64,000 bases of DNA from contig NC_073744.1 in NCBI RefSeq assembly GCF_029784135.1, forward strand, positions 16,649,441-16,713,440. Reading direction: 5' to 3'. Position numbers and translations under genes: made by a program. Source of the stretch: Toxorhynchites rutilus septentrionalis. Taxonomy: Eukaryota > Arthropoda > Insecta > Diptera > Culicidae. This document shows positions 1-12,580 of the stretch, piece by piece (positions within the stretch are counted from its first letter, which is position 1; each line of letters opens with the position of its first letter). The notes beneath the pieces were generated by a model that saw nothing but the letters and a program-made list of their open reading frames with translations, did not search any database and was not told where the DNA came from.

Positions 1-255
1 TTGATTTCATTCTAGTCTCGCTTCAGCCAGCAAGCGGCCAACAGCCGTAGTGGTTTTGCCCGTAATGAAGTCTGAGAGGGTCGATAATTTTATCTTTTTA
101 GTTATTTTTATTCTCAAATCCTGGAAGGTTCTGTTTTCATTGAACCTTCGCACCGCGTCGATTCTCAGATCATCAGGTTGAACCCTTCATGCCAAATTTG
201 GTTTCGTTTGCTTGATTAATTCTCGAGTAATGCAGAAATTTGTGTTTCATTTGTG

Positions 256-296
256 ACACTCCACCCCCCTAAGAACGGGGGCTGGAGTGTCTAACC
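256..296. repeat. Hairpin in the duplicated repeat
   Basis: GACACTCCA and CCCCC are followed after a short loop by GGGGG and TGGAGTGTC, giving a nearly perfect G/C-rich stem. The second copy of the block has only the right arm, near 2515-2540, because the left arm falls in its deletion. Confidence 0.6.
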
Positions 297-1189
297 ACCA
301 TAGAAACATTTATTGTACTCTAGAAACCTCCATATGCCTAATTTGGTCTTATTTGCTTGATTAATTCTCGAGAAATGCAGAAATTTGTGTTTCATTTGTA
401 TGGCAGCCCCACCTTAGAGAGGAAGGAGGAGTGTCTAACCACCGTAAAAACATTTATTGCACCCTAAAACCTTCACATGCCAAATTTGGTTTCATTTGCT
501 TGAATAATTCCCGAGTAATGTAGAAATTTGTGTTTGATTTGTATGGCAGCCCCCCCTTAGAGAGGGGGGTAGAGTGTCTAACCACCATAGAAATATTTAT
601 TGCACCCTAAAACCTTCACATGCCAAAATTAGGTTTCGTTTGCTTAATTAATTCTCGAATAATGCAGAATATAAATTTAAAAAAACTAAATTAAAAAGAC
701 AATACATTAGAAATGCTATTTTAATTATCTCGAGAATGGCTGCATTTAGAAGGAGATTGAAAATGAGCTTTTTTATTTTAAATCACATCAGGATTCATAA
801 TTTTTGGCTAAAATTGATTGTTAACATACAAAAATTAAAAAAAAATCGATGTTCCAAAAAGTTTGCCAAAAATAGACCTTGGACTCATTTTTGGAATTTT
901 CTACATGCACTTCTATTTTATATGAAAAAAATAAAAAAAAATGAAGCTGCATATTTTAAATACTGCAAATAAAAGTTTTTTTCGTAAACGAAAAAAAAAC
1001 TGCTAATTTTTTTTTCTCAGCGCATATTTTTTTCACGTTTAAACATCAATACAGTATAACTCCTTCTAAGATACTATTTCGGCTCGACTCATAGTTTTTG
1101 AGATATAAATAATCAGAAATTTCTCTTACTAAAAGCGATACGCCCTATTTGAAAGTTACACTAGAGTCAACAAATTCCAGATTGCTGTG

Positions 1190-1780
1190 GAAAATTCATC
1201 AAACTCAAATTTTTATGTTTTTAAATTCTTTAAAAATAATATGAATAGCTCTTACAATTTCCAACAAGTCACCCATACATCGGAAGATTGGTACTTTCAC
1301 AGAGGAAACAGTTTTTCTAACAACAACGTTTTCATGTTTTCTACGAAAAAATTACAACTAATCCTAATTTTGTTTAAAGTCAAAATAGCGATATAGTGAC
1401 CCGTGAAAAATTAATGTTTCACTCGTAATATTTTTGTGTGAATGAATTGTATGAAAAATGAATTTTAATTTTTAAAATATTTTTTTTTCTCAATGAATTT
1501 TTTTTTTGAAAATTTGATCGTTTTTTTTAAAGAAAACATGAATAATTTCCTACATTTCATTCATTATCAAATATTTCGTAGATCTTATAGTTTTTAAGTA
1601 AAGATTTTTCGAAAAAAATTGAATAGACCTCAAAATATCAAAAAAAAATTTCACCTAAAACCTATCGGAACTTCAAAATTTTAGCCAAAGAATGAATTGT
1701 AGGAAATTATTGATGTTTTCATAAAAAAATATCAAAAAATAATTGGAAAACCAATTCATTATTCTTTTTTCTCGAAAACA
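1190..1780. repeat. Fragment of the AT-rich foldback repeat family
   Basis: The words AATTTCCAACAAGTCACCCATACATCGGAAGAT and 'flanking T/A-rich text' recur, diverged, at 9735-9800, 10165-10250, 15850-15900 and 16360-16430, in both orientations. This marks one dispersed family. No coding frame survives. Confidence 0.6.
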
Positions 1781-3460
1781 TGTTTTCGAATTTCGACAGA
1801 TTCCGTGAAATTGGTCTTACTTTCTCTATTCCAAGTGAGTTCAGTTTGAATTCCAAGTTTGTCAGAGATCAAAAACTAAAAAAAGGTCTCTGCAGCTGGC
1901 ATTTGTTGGTGATTGAATCATTATTTTCCTAAGATTGGTTTGATTCGCCATACACTATCATTGCCTCATCCGTAAATGGTTGAAACGTTTCATATTTTCT
2001 CATACATTTGTTTAGGCATCTCTGTGATCATCCATGCGCGCCGTCTGTGAAGAGTTGTAGAGTACAGTTACTGTACAGTACTGTTACCTTTGCAAAGTTT
2101 GCTGGGTAAATCAGTCGCCTCGAAGATCGCTCGCTCAAAATGCAAATACTTTTCCACCTTACTAACCATAGTGTTAGGAAAATTATTTATGTATAGTTTT
2201 AAAACATATACTTAAGAATTCGGCTCCTTTAAACTAATGTAACTGAGCCTGTAAAAATAAACGATTTATATAAAAAAAAAAAAAAAAAAATGCAAATGCA
2301 GTGCAAGAGAAAAAAATGAGTAAAATATTGCAACGCAAGAAAATTTCATTTTGATTTCATTCTAGTCTCACTTCAGCCAGCAAGCGGCCAACAGCCGTAG
2401 TGGTTTTGCCCGTAATGAAGTCTGAGAGGGTCGATAATTTTATCTTTTTAGTTATTTTTATTCTCAAATCCTGGAAGGTTCTGTTTTCATTGAACCTTCG
2501 CACCGCGTCGATTCCCCTAAGAACGGGGGCTGGAGTGTCTAACCACCATAGAAACATTTATTGTACTCAAGAAACCTCCATATGCCTAATTTGGTCTTAT
2601 TTGCTTGATTAATTCTCGAGAAATGCAGAAATTTGTGTTTCATTTGTATGGCAGCCCCACCTTAGAGAGGAAGGAGGAGTATCTAACCACCGTAAAAACA
2701 TTTATTGCACCCTAAAACCTTCACATGCCAAATTTGGTTTCATTTGCTTGAATAATTCCCGAGTAATGTAGAAATTTGTGTTTGATTTGTATGGCAGCCC
2801 CCCCTTAGAGAGGGGGGTAGAGTGTCTAACCACCATAGAAATATTTATTGCACCCTAAAACCTTCACATGCCAAAATTAGGTTTCGTTTGCTTAATTAAT
2901 TCTCGAATAATGCAGAATATAAATTTAAAAAAACTAAATTAAAAAGACAATACATTAGAAACGCTATTTTAATTATCTCGAGAATGGCTGCATTTAGAAG
3001 GAGATTGAAAATGAGCTTTTTTATTTTAAATCACATCAGGATTCATAATTTTTGGCTAAAATTGATTGTTAACATACAAAAATTAAAAAAAAATCGATGT
3101 TCCAAAAAGTTTGCCAAAAATAGATTTATCACCTTGGACTCATTTTTGGAATTTTCTACATGCACTTCTATTTTATATGAAAAAAATAAAAAAAAATGAA
3201 GCTGCATATTTTAAATACTGCAAATAAAAGTTTTTTTCGTAAATGAAAAAAAAACTGCTAATTTTTTTTCTCAGCGCATATTTTTTTCACGTTTAAACAT
3301 CAATACAGTATAACTCCTTCTAAGATACTATTTCGGCTCGACTCATAGTTTTTGAGATATAATCAGAAATTTCTCTTACTAAAAGCGATACGCCCTATTT
3401 GAAAGTTACACTAGAGTCAAAAAATTCCAGATGCAAAGTTGCTGTATGCAAAGTTGCTTA

Positions 3461-6400
3461 AAATACCCATGTGTTTAAACCTACAACGTTTCGCTGCTGT
3501 TTGAGATGATGCTGCCAAGTTCTAAGATGAGTTGGAATGAAATTCGTCATTTACGATTCCAATTTCGGCACTATTTCAATCAGCTAGCTATCAACAGCCT
3601 TTTTTGTGGCTGAGAGTTGATTCGGAAATTTTCAAATTGACTAAGCGTGTTTTGTTAAATTGCTATCCAATATAGTCTCCGAAATGATAAACAAACGCAT
3701 TAAAAAAAAACCAGTTGTGGGTAATATCAGTGACATAACCGCAAGGCGGACGTAGGACTACTGGTAGAATAGTATTCATTTGTTGGAAGTTGCATCTGAA
3801 TTAATTCAGTAAAAGGTTGCAATGTTATGTTCTTGTTCTTAAGGGCATTTAATCTGAAGGTCATTAATTCTCAATGAATGAATGGATGAAATAATATTTT
3901 GATAAAAATGCTGAAAGTTTTTCTTGTTAGCGTGATAATGGATGAGTATTGAATATGGAACTTCGTATACAGGGATACACATAAAATTCAACTCTTTTGA
4001 ACTTGTTGGTGGCTCTGAATAGAACCAAGGCGCCCTGATTATGCGCCGGTGTTCGCGAACACAAATTTCGTTCACCAAAAATGCAAGAGAGTAAAAAAGT
4101 ACTGACAGCTTGCATGTATCTGCTATGACGATTTCCCTAGGCGCTTTGATTTTAATTAAGTCCGGCGGTAGAATAGAAATGTGATTGGGAACGAAGAGCA
4201 TAATGCATAGACGTCCTAACGAGACCATCCTCAGGTCACATTACAATTACAACTAAATGGATTTCCGAGCGGGTGCCAGCTTATATACAGATTTGTATGA
4301 TTTCAATGGCCTGTTTTCAAGGCAATTTTCAAGCTATTGAAACAAGGGTCATTAATTAAAAAAGCATATAACGAGTACACATTTTATCTTTTGAATGAAG
4401 CATGATTAGCATCATTTGGTCAGGAGGAAATGACGCTCAAAATCTTGTGTTGTTCCGGCGTAACGCTTTTGTTTTACGCTCTTGTTTAACGTAACGCTCT
4501 TGTAGTTGCTCTTGTTACAATCGTGCATATGTAGTCCATCAGGACATTTACGAACAGATAGCTCTAATCCTGAGATTCCAACAAATCGAAATCAAGAATC
4601 TACACACACCCTCTTTTCGAATTCAATGCATCATTCGCCATCAACCTTTCTTGGCTCACTTTACATTGTCAGCAGAGCCCGTTGAAATCCGGTTGTCGCC
4701 CTCATTCGACCACATATCATCCCCCTCGCACCATCATCATCATCATCACCAATGATGACGACGCAGCTCCTGAAGTCGACGTTGTCATATGAATTTCCGT
4801 GCGTGCCTTCACTAAGGGGTACCCCAGTTCCTCCGGCCTCCGGTTTTGTGTTGAGTGTGGCTCTGTGGGAACTGAAAAGCGTTAATTTCATGACGTGTGG
4901 TGAGCGCGCTTAGCGGTTTGTTGATTTTTCCGGCCCCAAATATGTGGGTTCTGTGGGTTGAGGAGAGAGCCCAACTGAACGAACACAAACGGTGTTTGGA
5001 ATATCGATCTTTGGGTCGTTTAGTTCACTTTAATGCAGAGTCTCAACGATTATCGGAACATGGATTGGTACAAATTTTTGGGGCTAATTTTTTTCGCTCA
5101 CGATTGAACATCGTCTCGGAAAAGGTCTAACTGTGAGAGAGTGTAATAAATCGGAGTATCCTAAGAAGTGTCCTAAAATAACACCCCTCGATATTTGATG
5201 ATTTCCTATAAAAATGTTTTGGAAACTATAAATAAATTGACCGAGCATCAATCCCTTTTTCCCCCAACCTCAGATCGAATCCCTCAGAACACTCACTTCA
5301 CTGACCCGTTTTTTTTTCGTCGGTCGGGTTCTGGGTTCTCTGACTTTCGGATTGAGATAAGGATTTTCAATTTTTTATCCCACTTTCCGCCCCAAATGTG
5401 TGCTATTAGGGTTGTTGCGTGAAAGTATGTGTACACGTACGACGTTTTTCTCCTTCGCCTCTTCGGGTTTTGATGACATTAAGATTGAAACGATTCGCAA
5501 TGGGGGAACGGGAGGAAAATGTTTGTATTTTTTCCCGAGCCAAAAAACAAAGCCATTCTCTGGAATGACAAAAAAGGTTCGTGGTCGCAAAACCGAGGCT
5601 CGAGAAGAAAAAAAATCGAATCAACCTGCGGGTTAGGAACGTACGGGATTGCGGAGGTGTGCGGGATTCAATTTCCAAGAATTCCCACCGCAGGCGAATG
5701 GAATAAAGCAGTCGTAAACGAGAAGCACGTGTGAGGCTGATGAGGGTTTTCATGGAAGAATAATGATACAACTTGGGTACTAATAGAGATAGCTTTCCTC
5801 GCGGGGCTTCACAACGACTGTACTTCGAAGGGTTCATTTCCATTGAAACTTTGAACTTTGTGTGTGAATAGTGAGCCTAGCGAGGAAAGGACACGGGGTG
5901 TAATATGTTAATCTGTCAATCTGTCAACCTTCCAGGAATCACATTTTTTTCTAAATTGAAAAATTTAGCCAAATTATTGGCGAACTTCCCTAAAGATGCT
6001 CTAGGTGAAGCCCCTATAATTTCCACCAGCCATCAGATTTCCACTCTAGCCTCCACTCCATTATCATCCTCCCACCCGGGTCCTACTTATTAGCCATTCT
6101 TCGTGTGGCACTTGTTCAGCTCGCAGGCAATTTGTGTCGGTGTGTTTGTGCGCTTTGTAATATGTCATCTACCGACCGAGTTCTTCGCCCCTCCTACTGG
6201 ACTCTCTGTCTGCTAGATATATCAGGTACACTCTATTTCGAGAAGCTTGCCTGCAGCGTTAAAAGCCACGCACCCATATACACCTCCGCCTTCATCCTCC
6301 CTCCGTTCCGGCGCACACAATGTGTGCCATTGTTTCTCTGGTTTGGTTAGGTTCGGTTTGGGTACCCCCGTTGTATCCCCCCTCGGGGCGAATTCCCTTG

Positions 6401-6762
6401 CGTACAACGGAATGTATTTACCTTTGTTTTATTCCCCATTATAATGTAAAATCAGCCTCACCCCTTTTTTTTTGGGAGGGCGGCGGCGCCCTCAGTGCTT
6501 TGCTCAGTCCGCGCTATCCTTTTGTATTGCGTGTGTTTTGCCGCATTCCCCCACCCGAGGCGCCCGTATTTTAACTCGCTGATGAAATTTATACCGCCGA
6601 ATAATCGCCTTACCGCAGCTACTGAGGATTACCGGTGAGGTACCTCCGGGTACCTTGAGGTTCCGGTTTCACGGTGAAACAATTATGAACATAGATTTAT
6701 TTTCAAACCAATTCATCTGGTACTTTTTGTCTGATCTATTTTCTCTCAATTTCCATTTTCAG
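3461..6762. other. No recognisable gene; sequence upstream of the first visible PTB exon
   Basis: This is probably intron or 5' flank of the PTB gene. The stretch from about 4600 to 6760 is less AT-rich and mostly single copy, unlike the repeats before it, and could hold a first exon or enhancer. No frame in it matches the N-terminus of a PTB protein, and I could not place a start exon. A CAT run sits near 4734-4748. Confidence 0.5.
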
Positions 6763-6889
6763 CGTGGTAGCGACGAACTCCTCAGTCAAGCCGCAGTCAT
6801 GGCACCTGCCTCGGACAACAACAACCAGGATCTAGCAACCAAGAAGGCCAAACTGGAACCGAACACAGTGATCGGCGTGGGTGGCATTA
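6763..6889 (+). CDS. heph: PTB (hephaestus) exon: N-terminal segment
   Basis: This is an internal coding exon of polypyrimidine tract-binding protein, a nuclear RNA-binding repressor of exon inclusion. It follows a TTTCCATTTTCAG acceptor and ends at an A|GTAAGT donor in phase 1, which joins in frame to the next exon at 31069. The peptide starts RGSDELLSQ, matching the conserved RGSDEL block near the N-terminus of PTBP1, and continues through an acidic/Asn-rich stretch to a lysine-rich KKAKLE patch that may help nuclear import. An ATG at 6799 has G at -3 and +4 and could initiate a shorter isoform if an upstream exon is non-coding. Upstream exon(s) were not found. Confidence 0.9.
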
Positions 6890-8548
6890 GTAAGTTTTTT
6901 TTCCACTCCATATTTATCCCGCAAAACACATAACACAAATAATAACGCGAAAGGAGAGGCCGTCATTCCTCATAATTCGCTTTCGGTGGGGATCAAATCA
7001 AAACACGCGCGCGTTGCGTGGGCAGCTGCCAGGATCAAACGCAGTTCTCTAAAACTGATCTTCCGGGGGGCGGAAGGCGGGATTGTTAGGCAGATAACGG
7101 AAAGCGAGCAGTTGTTATCTTGTCGCCAGTCGGGCGGAAAATGAGCTAAAATTTAAAACAAACTTTCGACCGAGGCGGCAGCAGAACTTGCCCTCCGGAG
7201 AGTGCAGTAGTATGAGCGGCCTTTGATCCGGCAATTGCCGAAGAAAATTGCCTGCTGATGATAGATAAACATTCACGAGGCCAACGAGATATCCGAGATG
7301 ACGAGGAGGTGGGGCTTTGCGAGAAAAGTTGGGTTTTGTTGAGGACACAGAGATATGATATCTTGTTTGCTGTCTTCTCCCGTTGTCATCACGCTCCTTT
7401 AATTCATCGAGAGAGGGATGTTATCATTTAAATTTCAATTTGAACAGGTTTGTCGGATTGTTTGTGTTTGCCGGCAACAACAGATTTGTTCTTCGCTGGA
7501 AAAAAGGGGAAAAACTTTTTCCTTCTTCGCCATTTATCAGAACTGAAAACGACCACCAAATATCGACGGTCGAGTTGAGGTCGAGGGGAACATTGTAAAG
7601 AACAAAAAAGAAAGGAAAGAGTGAATCGACGATGTTTTATTCATCGGCAACGATTGGCAACCGGAGAAAAGCTGTTTATTGTCTTTTTTTCTGTTTCGTT
7701 TCCTACTTTTTGCCAGAAGAGTCCTTCGACGGAATTTCGAGGAAAACATGCAAGATTGAGATCGTAAAGCTCCGAAGAGCGATTTATGTTGGGCTAATTT
7801 AACGGCTATTAACGTTTATTATTGATTGTGGCCATCGAGCAGGGAAGAATAGTGATCGTAATCGATTCCGAGAACAACTCTTAATGGTTAAAACAGTTCT
7901 TGAAAATATGCAGAAATTTCAGGGGATTCTTTGGCATTAAGTCGCACAATCGGCCAGAAAATAGCAAATTATGACCCGACCCTCTCCGTTTTTTTTTGCA
8001 ACATGGTTCTTATGATGAAAGCTATTTTCATTTTAATATAACGAATTTAATTACGACTGATTTTTGCGAAGGGCGTTCTCAAAATCGTTGATCTTTCTTT
8101 CAAAACTTCATGACTCGAAATCCAGATTTTTTCTCTTTATTTAATTAGGCTCAAGTGGATAAAGAGCCATCATCTAGCAATACATTATGAAACTATTTAA
8201 ATATATTATAACTACATAATTATTAACTTAAGTCTAATTAACTGAAAACAATATCCAGATGTCTGATTAAAATATAATGTTTGACAAAGTTGTTAGAAAA
8301 TCAATAGCTATTTATGAAAAATATCATTTGAAATACACTGTTAAAAAACCTTACTTAAAAAATGAATTTAATATTAAAAACTTTCAATTTTTTGAAATAA
8401 AGATCAATGAATACGGCTTTTTCAAAAATCAGTCGTAATTCGAATTAGTCATGTTATAATGAAAATGGTTTTTTTTATCTGTATTATAGTGATTTTCAAC
8501 TCATTTGGCTGGTTCGTCACTTTTTACTTCCATTTTTGGAAGAATGTC

Positions 8549-8620
8549 GGGAGCGAGAATTGAACTCGTGACCTTTAGCGTGAGAGGCATGGATGTTACC
8601 ACTACGCCAGATCGCCTCCC
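8549..8620 (-). repeat. tRNA-like SINE head
   Basis: On the minus strand a 72-base tRNA-like unit has an A box TGGCGTAGTGG (8599-8609), a B-box-like GAGTTCAATTC (8557-8567), a T-stem CGAG/CTCG and end halves GGGAG/CTCCC that can pair. The anticodon region resembles a Glu(CTC)-type tRNA, but the acceptor stem has two mismatches. A tRNA-derived SINE is therefore likelier than a functional tRNA gene. Confidence 0.6.
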
Positions 8621-8817
8621 AATGAACATTGTGGTTTTGAGTACTTTCCCATCATAAGTACCTAGTTTTGATAATATCGGAGATGGTCGAGTCAGCGGCG
8701 GGACGATTTGGCGTGGAATTGCTCAATTCGAGTACTCTTAGAAAATTTCCGCACGAAGCACTTAAAGGTCAGGAGGCCATAACAATCCATCAAATCAACC
8801 TTCATTTGGGACTTTGC

Positions 8818-9260
8818 TTTTCTTTTGATGGATTTAAAATTTTTCAACCGTTTCAAACATTTCAAGGGATTTCAAAGGCTTTAAATACCTTTAAAGATTG
8901 CAACAGGTTTCAAATATTGCAATGGTTTAGTAATGTTTCAAAAGGTTTAAGGGTTTCAAATGGATAAAAGGTTTCGAAAGGTTTTAAATGGTTCAAAGAG
9001 TCCAACTTGGCTCCAAAAAATTCGATGATTTAAAAGGTTCCAAAGGCTTCTGAATGGTTCAAAGACCAGTGAAGGTTTCAATGGTTACAGAGATTTCAGG
9101 AGGTTCAAAGGTTTTGAAGGTTTCAAAGTTTTCAAAAGTATTCAAAGTTTACAAAGTTTTCATGGGTTCATAGACTTTCAAACAGTTTCACAGGTTTCAA
9201 TGGCTTCGAAGGTTTCAAAGGTTTCGATGTTTTGAATGTTTTCAAAGTTGGAACCCTTCA
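8818..9260 (+). repeat. Degenerate GGTTTCAAA array 1
   Basis: GGTTTCAAA and variants (GGTTTCAAAGG, AGGTTTCAATGG) recur every 9-12 bases for over 400 bases. The core TTTCAAA is a near-palindrome. Two further arrays of the same unit lie in the same intron at 10540-10790 and 12250-12580. Confidence 0.85.
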
Positions 9261-9329
9261 AAACAGACGAATTACATGGCAACTCGACTGGCTGTTGACA
9301 GCACCATCTCAGATAGCAGTGAAACATTG

Positions 9330-10490
9330 TGGGTGTAAATACATGGGTCTTTTAAGTAGCTTTGCATACTTCAAATATTCAAAAAAAGATTTAGACTATT
9401 TTTTGAAAAGGGTGAAAACAAAACTTCTTGGTTTTTTACAAAAATTAAAACTCAAAAACTATAATAATGTTGGAAATTGTTCAAATTTTCATAAAAAGAT
9501 ACAAAATTAAAAAACAATTCGCTGAAAAACAAATATTTTGAAAATTTAAATTTATTTTTCTCAAAAACGTTGTTTTTTTAATCCTCATAAAAATGAAATG
9601 TAGGAAATTATCTAGGTTTTCATAAAAAAATATTAAACAAGTTTTTGAAAAGAAAATTTATGAAAAAAAAAATCAAAAATTGAAATTTATTTTTCTCGAA
9701 AATATGTGTTTTTAAAATTCTGGAAAAATAGATATAAATAGCCACTACAATTTCCAACAAGTTACCCACACATCTGAAGATGGGCACCTTTACAGGGAAT
9801 GTTTTCACGTTTTCTTTCAAAAATTAATATTAATGTTTAACTCGTAACATTGTTCTGTATAAATTATCGCAATTCACATGGAAACTTGTTTTTAAAAAAG
9901 AAATATGTCAAGAACATATCAAACGCGAGAGTTTACACACAAAAATGTTACGAGTAAAACAATATATTTTCAGGAGTCTTCATACAAAAATGCCTTATAT
10001 TCCAAAAACTTTAAATACAGAAAGTTGACGTCTTCGACAAAAGTTCATATTTTAATAAGATCCAAAAATTTATCGAATACACTATATCGCTATCTTGACT
10101 TTAAACAAAATTAGGAATAGTTGTAATTTTTTCAAAGAAAACATGAAGCTTCGTTTTATTGGGAAATTTTTTTTCCTGTAAAAGGGCTCATCTTCCAATG
10201 CATGGACGACCTTTTGAAAATTGTAAGGGCTATTCATATAATTTTTTATGAGAATTTAAAAAAAAACATTTTTGATAAAACTGAGTATTAATTTTTAAAA
10301 TATTTTTTTCAGTGAAATTGAAAAAAAAATTATTTTTTATGAAAATTTAAACAATTTTCTACATTTCATCCTTTGATAAGAATTTTTTAGGTATCATAGT
10401 CTTTGAGTTATAAATTTTGGCAAAAATTAAGAAAAAATGTTGGCCCTTTTCAAAAAGTAGTATAATTTGTTTTTTAAGATTTCAAGTGCC
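9330..10490. repeat. Long foldback (inverted-repeat) element
   Basis: The left arm reads outward to inward: TTTTTTGAAAAGGG near 9400, CTACAATTTCCAACAAG near 9742, GATGGGCACCTTTACAGGGAA near 9779. The right arm holds the complements in reverse order: CCTGTAAAAGGGCTCATCTTC near 10178, GAAAATTGTAAGGGCT near 10217, CCCTTTTCAAAAAGTAGT near 10445. It is flanked on both sides by GGTTTCAAA arrays. No transposase frame is present. Confidence 0.7.
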
Positions 10491-10539
10491 AACTCCAAAG
10501 ACGAGCATGAAATTCGGCAAATTTCAAAAGTTTGACAGA

Positions 10540-10790
10540 CATGAGAGGTTTGGGGGTGTCAAAGGTTCCAACGATTGCAAAGGCTTAAAAAGATTCAAAG
10601 ATTGCAAAGGGTTTAAAGGTTTGAAAGTTTTAAACGGTTTCACAGGGTAGTAAGGTTTTATAGGTTTCAAAGGCTTCAAAGGATTCAAAGGTTTCAAAAG
10701 GTTTCAAAAGTTTCCAAAGGTTTCCAAATGTTTCTAAAGGTTTTCAAAGGTTTCCGAAGGTTTCCAATGGTTTGAAAAGGTTTAACCCTT
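10540..10790 (+). repeat. Degenerate GGTTTCAAA array 2
   Basis: Same unit as array 1, beginning right after the foldback element. Variants GGTTTCCAAA and GGTTTCGAAGG are common towards its end. Confidence 0.85.
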
Positions 10791-11079
10791 ACAGGACCAT
10801 AAGATGTCCAAGGCTAAATTTGCCGATACAACACAATATTTGAGCTATTGTAGGTGTAAAGTAAAAGAATATCACCAGAAAAACATAGCAGGGTTAGTGA
10901 AACGTAAAGTTAAACGTATTGTTGCGCTGATCGAAAAGTCAAATAAACTTTTCTTTAGGACAATTAAAACAATTCGAAAAATGATTGCTCGAACGTTCAC
11001 CTCGACTCGATTTACATGCATCAATAAGATGATGAAAATTTTCGCTGATATTTCGTGACTGATTTTATGGCGTCCACTG

Positions 11080-11470
11080 ATTTTATTGTTTTCTTTTATT
11101 ATCCACTGTTTATCTATTTTACTATTATCTGCTGTTTATTTTCTACGGTTTCCACTATTTTTCTGCTGTTTTCTGTTGTCCATTGATTATTCTTCTGTTT
11201 TCTGCTTTTTTCTATCGCTTTCGCTTATTTTTTCCTTTTTTTAATTTTTTTTTCTGTTTTTACTGTTTTTTTTACTATTTTTTCTACTGTTCTACTGTTT
11301 ACTATTTTTTTCTACTGTTATCTAACTGTTGTACTGTTTTTTTTATTGTTTTCTATTTTTTTTCTACTGTTTTGTTTTAATGTTTTCTATTGTTTTCTCT
11401 TGCTTTATTTTGTTTTCTGCTGTTTTCTAAAGATTTATTCTGTTTTCTACTGTTATCTATTTGCGCCAAG
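11080..11470 (+). repeat. Pyrimidine-rich TTTTCTACTG simple array
   Basis: Imperfect repeats of TTTTCTACTGT / TTTTCTGCTG run for about 390 bases. The transcribed strand of the PTB gene would yield a U/C-rich RNA with many UUUUCU words. No protein is credible here. Confidence 0.75.
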
Positions 11471-12249
11471 CTTTTACTGTCATAGCAATTTCTAGGTTCA
11501 AATTGTATTTTTAAATATCTTTTAGCAAGCTCATTTTCTACCCGCTTTTTTTTATTTTGTGTTAAGGATTCACTATTTCCAATTAGGGCGGTCTATAAAT
11601 CAGTTTGCTGTGGATTTCATCGATTTAGAAAATAAAAAGTATATTTCTGATCGTTTAACCGATTTTCGATCTTTTTTGCAGCAAAAGAAAGGTATTTTAA
11701 ATTACCACACCCTCAACGGTCCACTTTTGGGCAAACATTTCTTTTTTATGCTAGTAGATCTTACGCTATGATCAGAAAGTCTGAATCAGAATTTTGTTTT
11801 CGTTTATTTCATAGTTTCTCTGGACTTTGAAAAAATATATCCGAACATGTCAATTTAATTTGATTCGTAGCACACTCTAGTAAGACCATTCACCATAGAC
11901 ATTTTTTTGATTGGATGAAAAATTACACTTTCGTCTTTTTATTACGAATATTTCATGGAATAATGATCGTAGAGCAAATTGTTAAAATACCAACAGAAAG
12001 TATACACAGATGAAAGTATATTCCGAAATCAGAGAATTACGGCCGTCGTGCGTTGGTTTATAACGTTCCAAAAATCACCCCAATATTTCGATGTCGCATT
12101 TTGCCCCTCTAATTTGGACATAATTATCTGGAACAATGGGATGTTTTAATTCACATACCTTGGTTATTATCGTACGAACTTTTGTTGGACAATTTCTGAG
12201 CAATGAAATTGAAAAATGAATAAAAAATGTTTCAATGAGTTCATAAGGC

Positions 12250-12580
12250 CCTAGAATCCACTTCCTTCGAAGGTTTCTAAAGGTTTCAAAGATTTCAGAG
12301 GCTGTCAAAGGTTTCAAAGATTTCAATATGACCTTCATAGGTTTCAACGGTTTATAGGTTTCAAAGGCTTCAGAAGTTTCCAAGGTTTCAAAGGTTTCAA
12401 GTGTTTGAAGGGTTTGAAGGGTTTCAAAAGTTTCCAAGGGTTTCCAAAGGTTCTCAAAGGTATCCAATGGTTTCATAAGGTTTAGAAAATTCCAAAGGCT
12501 TCAACTATTTCAAGAGTTTTGGAGGCTTTCAAAGGCTTTAACGATTTCAAAGTTTTCAAGGATTTCATTGGTTTTAGAGG
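12250..12580 (+). repeat. Degenerate GGTTTCAAA array 3
   Basis: The third array of the same unit in this intron, GGTTTCAAAGG with variants GGTTTCCAAAG and GGCTTCAAA. The apparent minus-strand peptides rich in ETLETF-type repeats are this array translated. Confidence 0.85.

Larger units (their letters stand above)
1..3440. repeat. Duplicated compound repeat block (two ~1.1-kb copies)
   Basis: Bases 1 to about 1180 recur at 2351 to about 3440 in the same orientation with few differences. The second copy lacks about 95 bases that copy one has near 168-265. Each copy carries a shorter tandem repeat of about 143 bases, recognisable by GTGTCTAACCACC near 288, 430 and 573 and again in the second copy. 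Between the copies (1181-2350) lie part of another repeat family and an A-run near 2271-2290. Short in-frame runs at 736-972 and 2984-3199 are the same repeat translated twice and are not genes. A related fragment occurs at 34198-34260. Confidence 0.85.

Noticed and set aside
4897..5130. 77-residue frame in the upstream region as a PTB start exon
   Set aside because: No resemblance to any PTB N-terminus and no usable in-frame donor.
8549..8620. Functional Glu-type tRNA gene
   Set aside because: Acceptor stem mismatches and a weak B box; a SINE head fits better.
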